From NCBI GenBank assembly GCA_964442075.1, contig CAYTWH010000016.1, positions 1 to 64,000 of the forward strand: a stretch of 64,000 nucleotides of DNA. The letters are read 5' to 3'. The stretch is from CAYTAU01 sp964442075 (GTDB lineage: Bacteria; Bacteroidota; Bacteroidia; Bacteroidales; CAYTAU01). The notes under the pieces were generated by a model that saw nothing but the letters and a program-made list of their open reading frames with translations, searched no databases and was not told the origin of the DNA. A program made the translations under genes and the position numbers. This document shows positions 25,701-33,839 of the stretch, one piece after another; position 1 is the stretch's first letter, and each line of letters opens with the position of its first letter.

Positions 25701-26831
25701 TAATTTTATTTTGCCGTTCTCGCTATAAAAAGCTGCAAGATTGCTTAATGCTGTAGTATAATTTATTTTATTCTCATCATCTATTTTATCATATATCTCA
25801 ATTGCTTCTTTGTAATATTTTTCTGCTTCTTTATATTTCCCGGTTCTATCGTATAAAACGGCCAAATTCATAATAGATAAAGCATAGAAATTGCTTTCTT
25901 TTTTATAAACTTTCTCCTTTAATTTTAATGACTTAAGATGATAGTTCTCTGACATAGAAAAATCGTTTAGCTTTTCGTAAGCAACAGCCAAATTATTTAA
26001 TGCCGTAGCGTAATCTGCACTCTTCTTTCCATAAAACTTCCCTGCTAATTCTAAATTCTCATTAAATATCTTTTGACACTTTTCGTATTTTGCAGCCAAT
26101 AAATAAAACTCTCCCAAACTATTTAAAGTTGCTAAATATTCATTACTTACTTTTCCGTGTTCTTTCTCCATTAATTCTAATGCTCCTATAAAGAAAGGTT
26201 CCGACTTATCGTAATTTCCCGTAGATGTATAAAAGCTTGAAACATAATTTATCATTTGATAATACATTGTATCTGTTTCCTGATACAGACTTTTAACTAT
26301 ATCAAATGTAGATTCATATTTTTCTTCTGCCTTTTTATATACTCCTGCCTGATAATAGATATTTGCCTGCCATAAAGAAATATTAATATAGCTGTCATTT
26401 TCTTTTCCATATATTCTTTCAATACTTTTGGCTACCTCATTCATTAATGGTTCTGCTTTACTATACTCAGATATATAAGTGTAATAAACTGCTAAATTAT
26501 AAGTTGCTGTTATATAATTTGGATGATCAATTCCTTGTACCTTTTTTCTGATATCGCGTTCTTTTTCATTGGCTTCAATAGCTTTGTAGTAATCTTGCGT
26601 GTAGTAATAGCAATATTCAAGATAATACAATGTGTTTGCGTAGTTTGTATCCTCTACTACTATTTCTTCTAATGTTTGGTTTGCCAGTTTAATAGCCTCT
26701 GTAAAATCTTGTGCTTGAAATTTAATTAGAAATTCGTTGTAGCTTGTTTGCCACTTCTGGGCATGCAATATTGATGAGTTGTGTATCAATATTAATGATA
26801 ATAAAAAAATGAATAGTTTTATTCCTTTCAT
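22722..26831 (-). CDS. Secreted TPR-CHAT protease-like protein
   Basis: 1,369 residues: a signal peptide (to about 24, ending LHAQ), then some 20 kinesin-light-chain-type TPR units of about 42 residues (ATALNNLAVAYEKLNDFSMS, SYANVLGSLANLYSTMGNHQ) to about 840. A helical linker and a C-terminal CHAT domain (about 1,020-1,369) follow. CHAT is a caspase-like peptidase; the expected catalytic pair is present as His1191 in LHIATHGFF and Cys1278 in MSACETGLG. The C-terminal YFWAAFVLIE is typical. The protein would act outside the cytoplasm, unlike CRISPR-linked CHAT proteases. It is last in an operon with a chaperone, MORN protein and lipoprotein. A REP-like sequence lies in frame at residues 1050-1062. 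Confidence 0.9.
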   Translation of the reverse strand: MKGIKLFIFLLSLILIHNSSILHAQKWQTSYNEFLIKFQAQDFTEAIKLANQTLEEIVVEDTNYANTLYYLEYCYYYTQDYYKAIEANEKERDIRKKVQGIDHPNYITATYNLAVYYTYISEYSKAEPLMNEVAKSIERIYGKENDSYINISLWQANIYYQAGVYKKAEEKYESTFDIVKSLYQETDTMYYQMINYVSSFYTSTGNYDKSEPFFIGALELMEKEHGKVSNEYLATLNSLGEFYLLAAKYEKCQKIFNENLELAGKFYGKKSADYATALNNLAVAYEKLNDFSMSENYHLKSLKLKEKVYKKESNFYALSIMNLAVLYDRTGKYKEAEKYYKEAIEIYDKIDDENKINYTTALSNLAAFYSENGKIKLADSLFIKSLAEQKEMYGEKYAGYINTLNNYATHTTDIGQYEKAVSIFKNVIKLKIATQGEEHPELATTYMNYSNLLSITGDYILAKEYLQKALAIHKKTVGEEHVSYANVLGSLANLYSTMGNHQKAIEYYIISLKIFKKTYGDMHPEYSTILNNLGQTYSESGEIEKAENLLKNSLKILNEAYGKDHPNNAYVLSNLANLYIVKDDYKTAEKYLLRSNKLIKDNYGEEHPDYAANLNNLGMFYYEIANYEKSEKLYLEALEKKRKIYGENHTEYSNILNNVGALYLAEYMDTQKPEYAEKAKKYFYQSLKIDSAIIGIDHPHYATNLNNLAELYRYTDNFPKAENLYLRAIEIEKKHFGETSQKLAVSYNNLSKLYWGGFMYNKAEKYALLAMEIYKNKFGEMNSSFADVASMLAYIYETKNNFDKAEEYYIKSNEIQYALLKKNFSFLSEIEREKYLNSIQLYNDRIKAFALKNNKSDKLKQVVYNNELLNKGMLLKSSNGMKNSILSSKKQDLIQTYNNWIGIKQQLSKLYSIANDERYVSIEELEEKANVLEKELVENSYSFKNELNINNSKWTDIQKDLEENEAAIEFMHFNNLKMDNTYEDIYCAIIITREFKNPKIIKLFEAKDLEEFIGKHSSNNLEYVKSIYGNNNSKNTKLYNIIWQPIDSVLNSLSFGEGWGEASTVYISSAGLLHKVSFASIATNNNKYLSDLYNINMLSSTMKILEKKNENFIDKDLTVSIFGGAQYSTDSTEVEVWKYLKGTKSEAEKITSIFNDYDIKTDDNFGLLASEENFKNIDNEDSPQILHIATHGFFYSDPEIEEKEKITESGNVSFRGAGIGVSTFVENKNPLMRSGLVLARANDVWSKTNIKGEDGVLTAYEVSNMNLQNTKLTVMSACETGLGDIKGSEGVYGLQRAFKMAGVQYLIMSLWQVPDKETEEFMTTFYKKLLKLKDNSSASCVIKQAFNQTQKEMRAKYDPYFWAAFVLIE
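23647..23683 (-). repeat. In-frame REP-like sequence within the CHAT gene
   Basis: Plus strand CCTCACCCCAGCC then TTCTCCAAAGGATAGGG. It is translated as LSFGEGWGEA between otherwise ordinary CHAT sequence. This wording resembles a GC-rich palindromic repeat that I recall from intergenic DNA of Bacteroidota; that memory is not verifiable here. Confidence 0.45.
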
Positions 26832-26880
26832 TATTATTTATTTTAATAGTATAAATTCCTATTTTTAAAATCTGAATCCA

Positions 26881-27279
26881 TTAAAGATGAGTAAAATTAG
26901 CATTAATATCAACAGTACTAATATCATCGTAAATAGTATATTGAAAAGTCATTGTTGTAAAATCGCTTGATGAAACACCAAAGCCTTCAACAGAAACTGT
27001 AGTGGCACCAATAAATTGAGTTTCAATTCTAAAAGTGTCATTCTCCAATTTCATATAGATCTTTTCTTCGTAACCTTTATTATAGAAATTATAAATTGCA
27101 TATTGTGTTTCATCACTGCTGCTTTTTTCAATATCAACAGTATAAACTTTTGAATTTAAAGAACCAAGTTCTTCGCATCTCCAGGAACCTGTTATAGATG
27201 TATAATCCTTATTTTTATCTTTACAGGAAAAAATAAACAAAATAAGAAAGATGAAATATATTTTATTGTACCTGTTCAC
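26881..27279 (-). CDS. Small lipoprotein, lipocalin-like
   Basis: A 132-residue protein. The start must be the GTG at 27279-27277, since an in-frame TAA lies three codons upstream and no ATG precedes the signal. The signal (YFIFLILFIFSCKDK) gives a lipidated Cys at residue 19. The mature part starts ITGSWRCEE, like the first strand of lipocalin-like lipoproteins, and continues with beta-rich sequence (YAIYNFYNKGYEEKIYMKL, FRIETQF, TMTFQYTIYD). It sits between the MORN gene (14 bp) and the TPR-CHAT gene (49 bp), all on one strand, so it is probably part of that operon. Its task there is unknown. Confidence 0.6.
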   Translation of the reverse strand: MNRYNKIYFIFLILFIFSCKDKNKDYTSITGSWRCEELGSLNSKVYTVDIEKSSSDETQYAIYNFYNKGYEEKIYMKLENDTFRIETQFIGATTVSVEGFGVSSSDFTTMTFQYTIYDDISTVDINANFTHL

Positions 27280-27293
27280 AGTTTGAGATTATT

Positions 27294-28502
27294 TTATTCT
27301 TGCTCCACACCATTAATATATGTCTTCTTTTCAACACACTCTCCATCTTTATCAAAACCAGATGCTAAACCATCTCTAACACCATTTTTAAAATTAATTA
27401 TGGTCATTATTTCGCCAGTATCATAATATGTTTTCCATTCTCCATCTTTATTGTCTTCGATATAACTACCCTCATTTTTTAATTTTCCGTTATCATAATA
27501 CATTTTCCAAACACCTGTGGCTAAATTGTTATTGTATTCCCCTATTTGTTTTTCTTTTCCATTAGGGTGATATATTTTCCAAACCCCATCTAATTTTTCA
27601 TCTTTATATTCTCCATAAGAGTGTAGTGTTCCATCGTCATGATAACTTTTCCACATACCTGTTCTAACATTATTTTCACACAATCCCTGCTCCAAAATTT
27701 GTTGTTCTTTTCTTTTTGTCGAATCAGCAAGGGCATAATAATAAATGTAGTTACCTTCTATTTTATTATCAATATACTTACATTTCAGCATTAAAGAACC
27801 ATTAGGATAATATCCTGTAAAATCTCCATTTAACAGACCTTTTTTATAATAACATTTATTACTTACAGCTCCATCGGAATAATCTTTGTAGTAACTAATA
27901 AATAAGCTATCATACAAACCTTGCTTTTTATAACTTTTTTCTTTTATGTTCCCATTTTCATAAAATTCTTTACAATATCCATTTTCTCTGCCGTTTTGAA
28001 TGTTTTTTATAAACTGCATGTTTCCATTTTCATAATATGTTTTAGCAATACCATGAATTGCATTCATATAATAGTTTGATTCTTCCATTAATTGTTCATT
28101 TTCATAGAACAACTTTACGGTTCCATGAATAAGATCATCTTTGTAGTTTATAATTTGCTTAATATTACCTTCTTCATAAAATATTTTAGTAGTACCTTCC
28201 AGTTTATTGTTTTTATAAATTAAAATTTGCTTTATATTTCCTCTGTAATAGTAGTCGTTCCAGATACTATCAAGTTTCCCGTTTATATATATTCCTTCCT
28301 GCCAAAGCTTTCCATTATCATGATAAATTTGATATAAGCCATGCTTAACAGCTTTGCCATTAATTTCAATTACCTGATATTTTTCACGTATATTTTCTTT
28401 ATTATCATCATGCCAGGTAGTAATTGTTTGTTGGCAGATAAGATTACCCGTAATTATTAACAAAATGGATAAAATAAGACTATGCTTTAATGCTAAAGTC
28501 AT
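27294..28502 (-). CDS. MORN-repeat (YwqK-like) secreted protein
   Basis: 402 residues with a signal peptide (MTLALKHSLILSILLIITG...C) and about 14 MORN-2 repeats of roughly 23 residues, each with the form YYENGNIKxxxxYKDGLxHG (examples: GLYQIYHDNGKLWQEGIYIN, YHPNGKEKQIGEYNNNLATG, YYDTGEIMTIINFKNGVRDG). The same repeat is annotated elsewhere as YwqK-family antitoxin, but no toxin gene accompanies it here, and the signal peptide argues for an envelope role. It lies 11 bp after the chaperone gene and 14 bp before a lipoprotein, strongly suggesting one operon. A shorter relative is at 43828-44316. Confidence 0.75.
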   Translation of the reverse strand: MTLALKHSLILSILLIITGNLICQQTITTWHDDNKENIREKYQVIEINGKAVKHGLYQIYHDNGKLWQEGIYINGKLDSIWNDYYYRGNIKQILIYKNNKLEGTTKIFYEEGNIKQIINYKDDLIHGTVKLFYENEQLMEESNYYMNAIHGIAKTYYENGNMQFIKNIQNGRENGYCKEFYENGNIKEKSYKKQGLYDSLFISYYKDYSDGAVSNKCYYKKGLLNGDFTGYYPNGSLMLKCKYIDNKIEGNYIYYYALADSTKRKEQQILEQGLCENNVRTGMWKSYHDDGTLHSYGEYKDEKLDGVWKIYHPNGKEKQIGEYNNNLATGVWKMYYDNGKLKNEGSYIEDNKDGEWKTYYDTGEIMTIINFKNGVRDGLASGFDKDGECVEKKTYINGVEQE

Positions 28503-28513
28503 TTTATGGAATT

Positions 28514-29308
28514 TTATTGTTCAATAATCATCTGAACACCTTCTATCGCTTTTCTGTGACCATAATCCATTATTACGGCAATTGCATATTTCCCGGGTTC
28601 TAAATTTATAGGTAAGGTAACTGTGATGATTCTATTATGTCCGGGATAAACAGTAAACTTCTTTCGTTTAAATTTTTGTTCTTTTGCTGTAATTATGTTT
28701 GCAACCGAAAGTGAAATTTTAGCATCAATTACTTTATCTCCATCGTTTATTAGTTTTGCTTCAAACTTTCTAAAATCGTCACCTTCTTTTGTAATTTCCT
28801 TTAAATCTTCAATTTTTCCGGAATAATTATTATTAGACTTTGGTGATTGTTTAACTAAAACAACTATTCTGGGAACAACAATAATTCCTGTAGCCATATC
28901 TTTATCAGCATCAATAGCCGTTTTTTCTTTTGCAACCTGCACATGGATCATGCCCCATTTTGTTCCTCCTTGTGCTTTGGGCACTGTCATAATAACATCA
29001 ATTTGTTTTGATTCATTTGGATTTAATTCCATAAAAGAAGGATTTACAGTTAGCCAGTTTGCACAAGACCTGTCTGTTGTTCCTACAGGCATAGATTTTT
29101 TTGCGCCATTTTCATCAATTATATAATCAGATAACTTTAACTCAAACTTTTGTTTAATGTTTGCATAATTTTTAACAGTAAGTTTTGTGGTTTGAACTGT
29201 ACCAGATTCTGCTTTGAAATTAATAAGCACTGGTGCTACTTCAAAATCCTGTGGCATAGCAAATAATGAAAACAATACAAGAACGAAAATAATTAAAATT
29301 TTAGCCAT
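28514..29308 (-). CDS. PapD-like periplasmic chaperone
   Basis: 264 residues with a signal peptide (MAKILIIFVLVLFSLFA). The mature part has two Ig-like beta domains. The first (about 22-140: FEVAPVLINFKAESG, TTKLTVKNYANIKQKFELKL, PNESKQIDVIMTVPKA) has the look of PapD/MSP-type chaperones that cap pilus subunits. The second (about 165-262) ends in NLEPGKYAIAVIMDYGHRKA. It is transcribed divergently from two secreted subunit genes and an usher-like barrel gene, which supports a chaperone role for those subunits. The first gene of the operon that also holds MORN, lipoprotein and TPR-CHAT genes. Family placement rests on pattern, not on a search. Confidence 0.6.
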   Translation of the reverse strand: MAKILIIFVLVLFSLFAMPQDFEVAPVLINFKAESGTVQTTKLTVKNYANIKQKFELKLSDYIIDENGAKKSMPVGTTDRSCANWLTVNPSFMELNPNESKQIDVIMTVPKAQGGTKWGMIHVQVAKEKTAIDADKDMATGIIVVPRIVVLVKQSPKSNNNYSGKIEDLKEITKEGDDFRKFEAKLINDGDKVIDAKISLSVANIITAKEQKFKRKKFTVYPGHNRIITVTLPINLEPGKYAIAVIMDYGHRKAIEGVQMIIEQ

Positions 29309-29368
29309 ATTTCTTTGTTGAAAAATTCAAAAACAATCTCAATTTCAATGTAAAAATAATAAAATATA

Positions 29369-29400
29369 TTTGAATAATAAAAATATTTTTATTAATTTTG
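29369..29400 (+). promoter_or_regulatory. Consensus Bacteroidota promoter of the subunit operon
   Basis: TTTG at 29369-29372, a 20-nt spacer, and TAATTTTG at 29393-29400, an excellent match to the TTTG/TAnnTTTG consensus. The leader is about 50 nt. A strong promoter suits an abundant surface subunit. Confidence 0.7.
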
Positions 29401-29456
29401 TAACATATATAAAATTTAACCGTATTAAATAAAACAAACTTTAAAATTTTTAAATC

Positions 29457-30152
29457 ATGAAAAAATTATTATTAATTCCTGTGGCTTTATTAATTTTTCA
29501 AATTAGTTTTGGACAGGCAGTAAGAGACAGGAATGTTATTCCTGTTGCAGTAAACCTTAATCAGGTATTAAGGATGACAATTTCTAATGGTGGAAACATT
29601 GAATTTACTTTCAACACCATAGATCAGTACAAATTAGGTATTTCTGGAGATCAGGCAACATCTGCTTCTGCCGGAGTAGCAGCTTCCGATCCTATGTATG
29701 TAACAGATTTCGTTGTAGCATCGTCTACACGTTGGAATATTACTTATGGAGCAGAACAAGCTACTTTTATTGGAACTGATAATCCTGCTAACACCCTGTT
29801 GCTTGACAACGTTGGCTTTAGCATAGTAAACAATGGTGTTCACGTATTTGAAACAGGTGGTGCTCAGGGAACTACTGCTGCGGAAGAACTTTGGAGTGCT
29901 CCAACGGCCTCTGCAACTGAAGTTGCTGCTTTACAGCAATATCCTGTAGTTATCATTGAAGACAATAATTCTGCTACTCAGGCAAATGCAGGTGATGAAA
30001 CTGATAATTCATTTCAATTTGTATGGAGATGTGGTACAATTGAGGGTGTAACAACGCCAATGAATGCTCAGAATTTAATTGACCAACAACCTTCTCCTAC
30101 TCCTGACCGTTATGTTATTAACGTATTATTTGATTTATCAATTGATAATTAA
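29457..30152 (+). CDS. Secreted pilin-like subunit, probably major
   Basis: 231 residues with signal peptide MKKLLLIPVALLIFQISFGQ. The mature protein is beta-rich with small residues. It begins VIPVAVNLNQVLRMTISNGG, has GGNIEFTFNTIDQYKLGI, and ends in a strand pair (FQFVWRCGT and DRYVINVLFDLSI). The same blocks occur in the next gene (GGNLPFNFNSIDDYKSGI; ISYECGIANG; YYTVEIELELI), so the two are paralogous. The overall shape recalls spore-coat-U/DUF4402-type subunits of archaic chaperone-usher pili, though I cannot confirm homology. A consensus promoter lies before it and a strong terminator after it, as expected for a major subunit. No type IX secretion C-terminal domain is evident. Confidence 0.6.
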   Translation: MKKLLLIPVALLIFQISFGQAVRDRNVIPVAVNLNQVLRMTISNGGNIEFTFNTIDQYKLGISGDQATSASAGVAASDPMYVTDFVVASSTRWNITYGAEQATFIGTDNPANTLLLDNVGFSIVNNGVHVFETGGAQGTTAAEELWSAPTASATEVAALQQYPVVIIEDNNSATQANAGDETDNSFQFVWRCGTIEGVTTPMNAQNLIDQQPSPTPDRYVINVLFDLSIDN

Positions 30153-30172
30153 TAGTTAATTATTTTACTATT

Positions 30173-30213
30173 AAAAAAAGTGCAAAAAGTACTGTAATTT
30201 TTGCACTTTTTTT
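30173..30213 (+). terminator. Strong intrinsic terminator between the first and second subunit genes
   Basis: A perfect 16-bp stem (AAAAAAAGTGCAAAAA at 30173-30188 with TTTTTGCACTTTTTTT at 30198-30213) around a 9-nt loop. It lies inside the apparent operon and would reduce transcription of the downstream subunit and usher-like genes. Confidence 0.75.
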
Positions 30214-30248
30214 ATAAAAATATATATCAAGTAAAATAAATAACGTCA

Positions 30249-30824
30249 ATGAATTGGTTATTAAAATCAATATTAATAATATATTGTTTATTCCTATGGA
30301 ATAATTCATCTTGTCAATTCAATTCTGCAAGATTATCAGTAATTTATGGTGGTAATTTGCCTTTTAACTTTAATTCTATAGATGATTATAAGAGTGGGAT
30401 ACAAATTAACAATGGTACTATTTTGGGTATAACTATGGTTGATAATAATGTGCCTGGTGCAACACTTGAAGGTTTTACTTTAAGATTTAGGTCGTTTAAC
30501 GCTCAGGCAAATATTGAAGGAGATGTATTTAATCTGCCATTAAATTCAATACAGGTTGAAGCTACTAATAATATTGGTCTTCCTCCTGCTGCGACTACTA
30601 TTTATACAGGATTACAAGACCTTACAATAGCTTGGATTGACCTTGTGCAATATACTCAAAACCCTGTAACACCACCGGATTTTAATAACCTTGACTGGGC
30701 AAATCATCAAGTAAATATTTCTTATGAATGTGGTATCGCAAATGGTACACTTTTAGGATATCCCGGAGATTATTATACTGTAGAAATTGAATTAGAATTA
30801 ATACCAACAGGTCCGGGATTTTGA
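30249..30824 (+). CDS. Secreted pilin-like subunit, probably minor
   Basis: 191 residues with a signal peptide (MNWLLKSILIIYCLFLWNNSSC). It is a shorter paralogue of the previous protein, sharing the near-N-terminal GGNLPFNFNSIDDYKSGI block, a central strand-rich region (LEGFTLRFRSFNAQ), the ISYECGIANG block and a C-terminal strand (YYTVEIELELI). It is read-through or separately transcribed after the terminator at 30173-30213. The usher-like gene starts 27 bp downstream. A tip or base subunit of a fibre is a reasonable guess; the Cys in the signal region and the one in YECG are the only cysteines. Confidence 0.55.
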   Translation: MNWLLKSILIIYCLFLWNNSSCQFNSARLSVIYGGNLPFNFNSIDDYKSGIQINNGTILGITMVDNNVPGATLEGFTLRFRSFNAQANIEGDVFNLPLNSIQVEATNNIGLPPAATTIYTGLQDLTIAWIDLVQYTQNPVTPPDFNNLDWANHQVNISYECGIANGTLLGYPGDYYTVEIELELIPTGPGF

Positions 30825-30851
30825 GTTTTAATATACTATTTATGTTAACAA

Positions 30852-33833
30852 ATGAAATTTTTTAAAAAATCATTATACATATTAGTATTTATGTCCTTTG
30901 CTTTAATAAGTAATTATTTATTAGGACAAGGGATGAGTATCGACTCCTTACCTCAAGATGTTGAACTACATTTTATTAAAGAAAAAATACACCAATCGCC
31001 GGATTCACTTTACTTCAATGTTTTAAGAATTGACAATAAAACAACAGGAGCTATTACAGGAAATCTGAAAATTATTATACCTGAATTTTTCAAACTAATT
31101 GCAATTCCCACCGAAAGTCATACAATACCCGCTGGTGAGAGTATTTATATTCCACTTAGGATATCAATCCCCCGTGATGTAATAGGAAACCAAACCTATA
31201 TTATAAATGCAGATTTTAAATACAAAGAAAAAAATTATTCCGAAAACAATTACATAAGTATTCCTGCCAAAAGAGGGTGGGATATGTTTATAGATAATAA
31301 AAACATATTTTTTAATGAATTTAAGCAAACTGTTAACTTAAAAATAAAACTTAAAAACAGAGGAAATACCAATGAAATAATTAAGCTTGAATTTAAAATT
31401 GGCAAACTATTGGAAATAATGGAGTTTGACAACATCAAGAACTTCACATATATAGATATCCCTGCAAATACTGACTCAACTATAATTTACAAAGTAAAAT
31501 ATAATAGTAAACTAGGTTCAAATGAAGAACGTATTTTAAATCAAATATGGAAAGAATCAGCAATTCAGGTAAAAAGTTCAACAAACTTTTATCAAAGAAC
31601 GGATAAGGCGTATTTTAACCGACTAGAAAGCAGCTATGAAAACATTAAAGACCAACGTTCTACACCTTTAAATATTGATGTGCAATTTTTGAATTTACTT
31701 TCAAATTCTCCTGCCAGATTTAATACTACTGTTTTTGGGCTTATCTTGCTCCCCCAACAAAGAGAAATCTCATATCAGTTTACAGGTAGAAATTTCATGT
31801 TTACATCATTTAATGACCAAAACATTACTTTGGCAAGAAACACATATTTTAATGTAAGGTACATTGATAAAGACAAAACAATTGAAATTGGCGATAATAT
31901 GGGCGGCAACTCACTACATGGAATCCCGGGCAGAGGTATAAAAGCACATTACACATTGGATAAAAATAATTCATTTTCACTTTTGGCTACTCAAGGTCGC
32001 TTTAATCCTGATTATGGAGCTTCAATTCATTATTATAGAAAGCTTAATAATAGTTTATCTTTAAATACCGGATTAACTTACGAAGATAATAATGCAATAG
32101 ATTACAATGCTTTTTCATATTTATTAGGTGGAAGTTATTCATTTTTAAAACATCACACAGTTGGATTAACCCTAATGGCAACTCAAACAAAATTTATAAG
32201 TCTTAATGATTACAGTTGGGCAAATGCTAATGATACAACAACTATAGGATATGCTTACAGTGCTTTTTATGCTTTAAATTTTAAAGATATCAGATTTAGA
32301 ATCACTAATGTCAGCACAATTTATAATTATATTAGAAACAGTAATGTTTCCAGATGGGGTGCTTATGGTGATTATAAAATCAACGAAAATATGAATGTTA
32401 ATCTTGTTTTTGACAGATATAAAATGTTTCAAACAAGATATCCACTTAAATTTTATCAAAGTCCAAGTTATAACATAAATCAAGTTGGAAGAGCAACTTT
32501 CGGATATTCGAGAAACAGGAATACATATTATCAGATTGGTCCTATTTTTAATTCAATATTGCAAAACAAATATAACTCAAATACAGGTTTTACCAGCAAT
32601 TTTATTAATAACAACTATGGGCTGTATGGCTCTACAAGATTTAAATTATCTAATGAAAAATCTATTACTCCTTATGCAATATTTGGGTTGTTAAATGCTT
32701 CTTATACTTCTGATGACACTTTAATTGAACCAATTACATTACGATTTGAAAAAAATATCAGAGTTGGTATTAATTATTACAGCAAATACTGGAGACTTAC
32801 TGTATTTTATTTAAATGGTCCGATGAACATTTCAATGCAGCAATTAATGTACGAAGGAGAAATGATTAATTCTGAGTCGATACAGGTAAGACCACAGTTT
32901 GAGAAGTATTTCAATAACAGGACTATTAAATTTAGTGCTTATGCAAATTATATTTACAGAATGCCATCGGGCAGAGAAAATATTAATTTGAATACAAGTC
33001 TTCATTTTTTCCTGAAAAAAGGATGGACATTTTATTTATCTAATAATATTTATTCAATTACTCGCGACGACGAAAAATACGGCAGAATTACTAATCGTAT
33101 TTTCAATTTGTTTGTTGGTGTTAGAAAATCGTTTGATATACCACAACCACGATTAAAATATTATGACCTTGACCTTGTATTTTTTCACGATATAAACGGC
33201 AATAAGATTAAAGATGAAAACGAGCCTCCTATTCCCAACATCATGCTCACATTACAGCGTGACAGAAATATTGAGCAAATTAAAACAAACTTTATTGAAA
33301 AAAGCCTTATTTCAAACCCTGATGGAGTTATCACATATAAAAACTTACCCGAAGGAAAATATATTATTAACTTGTTACCTCTTGAAAACCTCAAAGACCT
33401 TTACATCTTAAACGGAGATGTTCAGGAAATTGATGTTAGTGAGGATAAAACCCGAATGATACCTTTAGTTGAAAGTTTTAAAATCCAAGGAAAAATAGTG
33501 ATTAACCGCGATGAAAACAGTAGTGAGGGCAAGGTTGACATTGAAGGGATAAGAGTAACTGCTGTTTCTCCCGATGGAGATACTTATGCAGTATTAAGTG
33601 ATAAATTCGGATATTTTATTTTAAGCATTCCACAAGCAGGAATATATAGTGTTAAAATTAACAATGTACTGGATGAACATTACATATTAGAAAAAGATGA
33701 ATATGAAGTTAATTTCAATGGAGTTAAAAGTATTATAATAGATTTTATATTCAACGAAAAGAAAAGAGAAATTAATTTTAACGGGAACAATTTATACGAT
33801 TTTGAATCAATTGATAATAATAATACTGAATAA
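30852..33833 (+). CDS. Usher-like outer-membrane beta-barrel protein
   Basis: 993 residues. After a signal peptide (to about 25, LLGQ) come two Ig-like periplasmic domains (about 30-245). A long stretch of alternating amphipathic strands follows (about 280-745: FSLLATQGRFNPDYGASIHY, LSLNTGLTYED, FSYLLGGSYSFLKHHTVGLT, INENMNVNLVFDRY), fitting a large barrel. Two C-terminal beta-sandwich domains end it (DLDLVFFHDINGNKIKDENE, about 760-850; IRVTAVSPDGDTYAVLSD, about 860-960), SdrD-B/CNA-B-like. N-terminal domain, barrel and two C-terminal domains parallel the FimD/PapC usher layout, although I see no plain usher signature. Its neighbours, a PapD-like chaperone and two paralogous subunits, support the reading. 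It could instead be another surface-polymer exporter. Confidence 0.55.
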   Translation: MKFFKKSLYILVFMSFALISNYLLGQGMSIDSLPQDVELHFIKEKIHQSPDSLYFNVLRIDNKTTGAITGNLKIIIPEFFKLIAIPTESHTIPAGESIYIPLRISIPRDVIGNQTYIINADFKYKEKNYSENNYISIPAKRGWDMFIDNKNIFFNEFKQTVNLKIKLKNRGNTNEIIKLEFKIGKLLEIMEFDNIKNFTYIDIPANTDSTIIYKVKYNSKLGSNEERILNQIWKESAIQVKSSTNFYQRTDKAYFNRLESSYENIKDQRSTPLNIDVQFLNLLSNSPARFNTTVFGLILLPQQREISYQFTGRNFMFTSFNDQNITLARNTYFNVRYIDKDKTIEIGDNMGGNSLHGIPGRGIKAHYTLDKNNSFSLLATQGRFNPDYGASIHYYRKLNNSLSLNTGLTYEDNNAIDYNAFSYLLGGSYSFLKHHTVGLTLMATQTKFISLNDYSWANANDTTTIGYAYSAFYALNFKDIRFRITNVSTIYNYIRNSNVSRWGAYGDYKINENMNVNLVFDRYKMFQTRYPLKFYQSPSYNINQVGRATFGYSRNRNTYYQIGPIFNSILQNKYNSNTGFTSNFINNNYGLYGSTRFKLSNEKSITPYAIFGLLNASYTSDDTLIEPITLRFEKNIRVGINYYSKYWRLTVFYLNGPMNISMQQLMYEGEMINSESIQVRPQFEKYFNNRTIKFSAYANYIYRMPSGRENINLNTSLHFFLKKGWTFYLSNNIYSITRDDEKYGRITNRIFNLFVGVRKSFDIPQPRLKYYDLDLVFFHDINGNKIKDENEPPIPNIMLTLQRDRNIEQIKTNFIEKSLISNPDGVITYKNLPEGKYIINLLPLENLKDLYILNGDVQEIDVSEDKTRMIPLVESFKIQGKIVINRDENSSEGKVDIEGIRVTAVSPDGDTYAVLSDKFGYFILSIPQAGIYSVKINNVLDEHYILEKDEYEVNFNGVKSIIIDFIFNEKKREINFNGNNLYDFESIDNNNTE

Positions 33834-33839
33834 CACTGA

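Noticed and set aside
22722..26831. CRISPR-associated TPR-CHAT (Csx29-type) protease.
   Set aside because: It has a signal peptide and there are no CRISPR genes; the CHAT-TPR similarity is only at domain level.
27294..28502. YwqK-type toxin-antitoxin system.
   Set aside because: No toxin-like gene is adjacent, and the protein is exported.
28514..33833. Type IX secretion cargo operon.
   Set aside because: I see no T9SS C-terminal sorting domain in the subunits and no PorV/PorU-like genes; the usher-like layout fits better.
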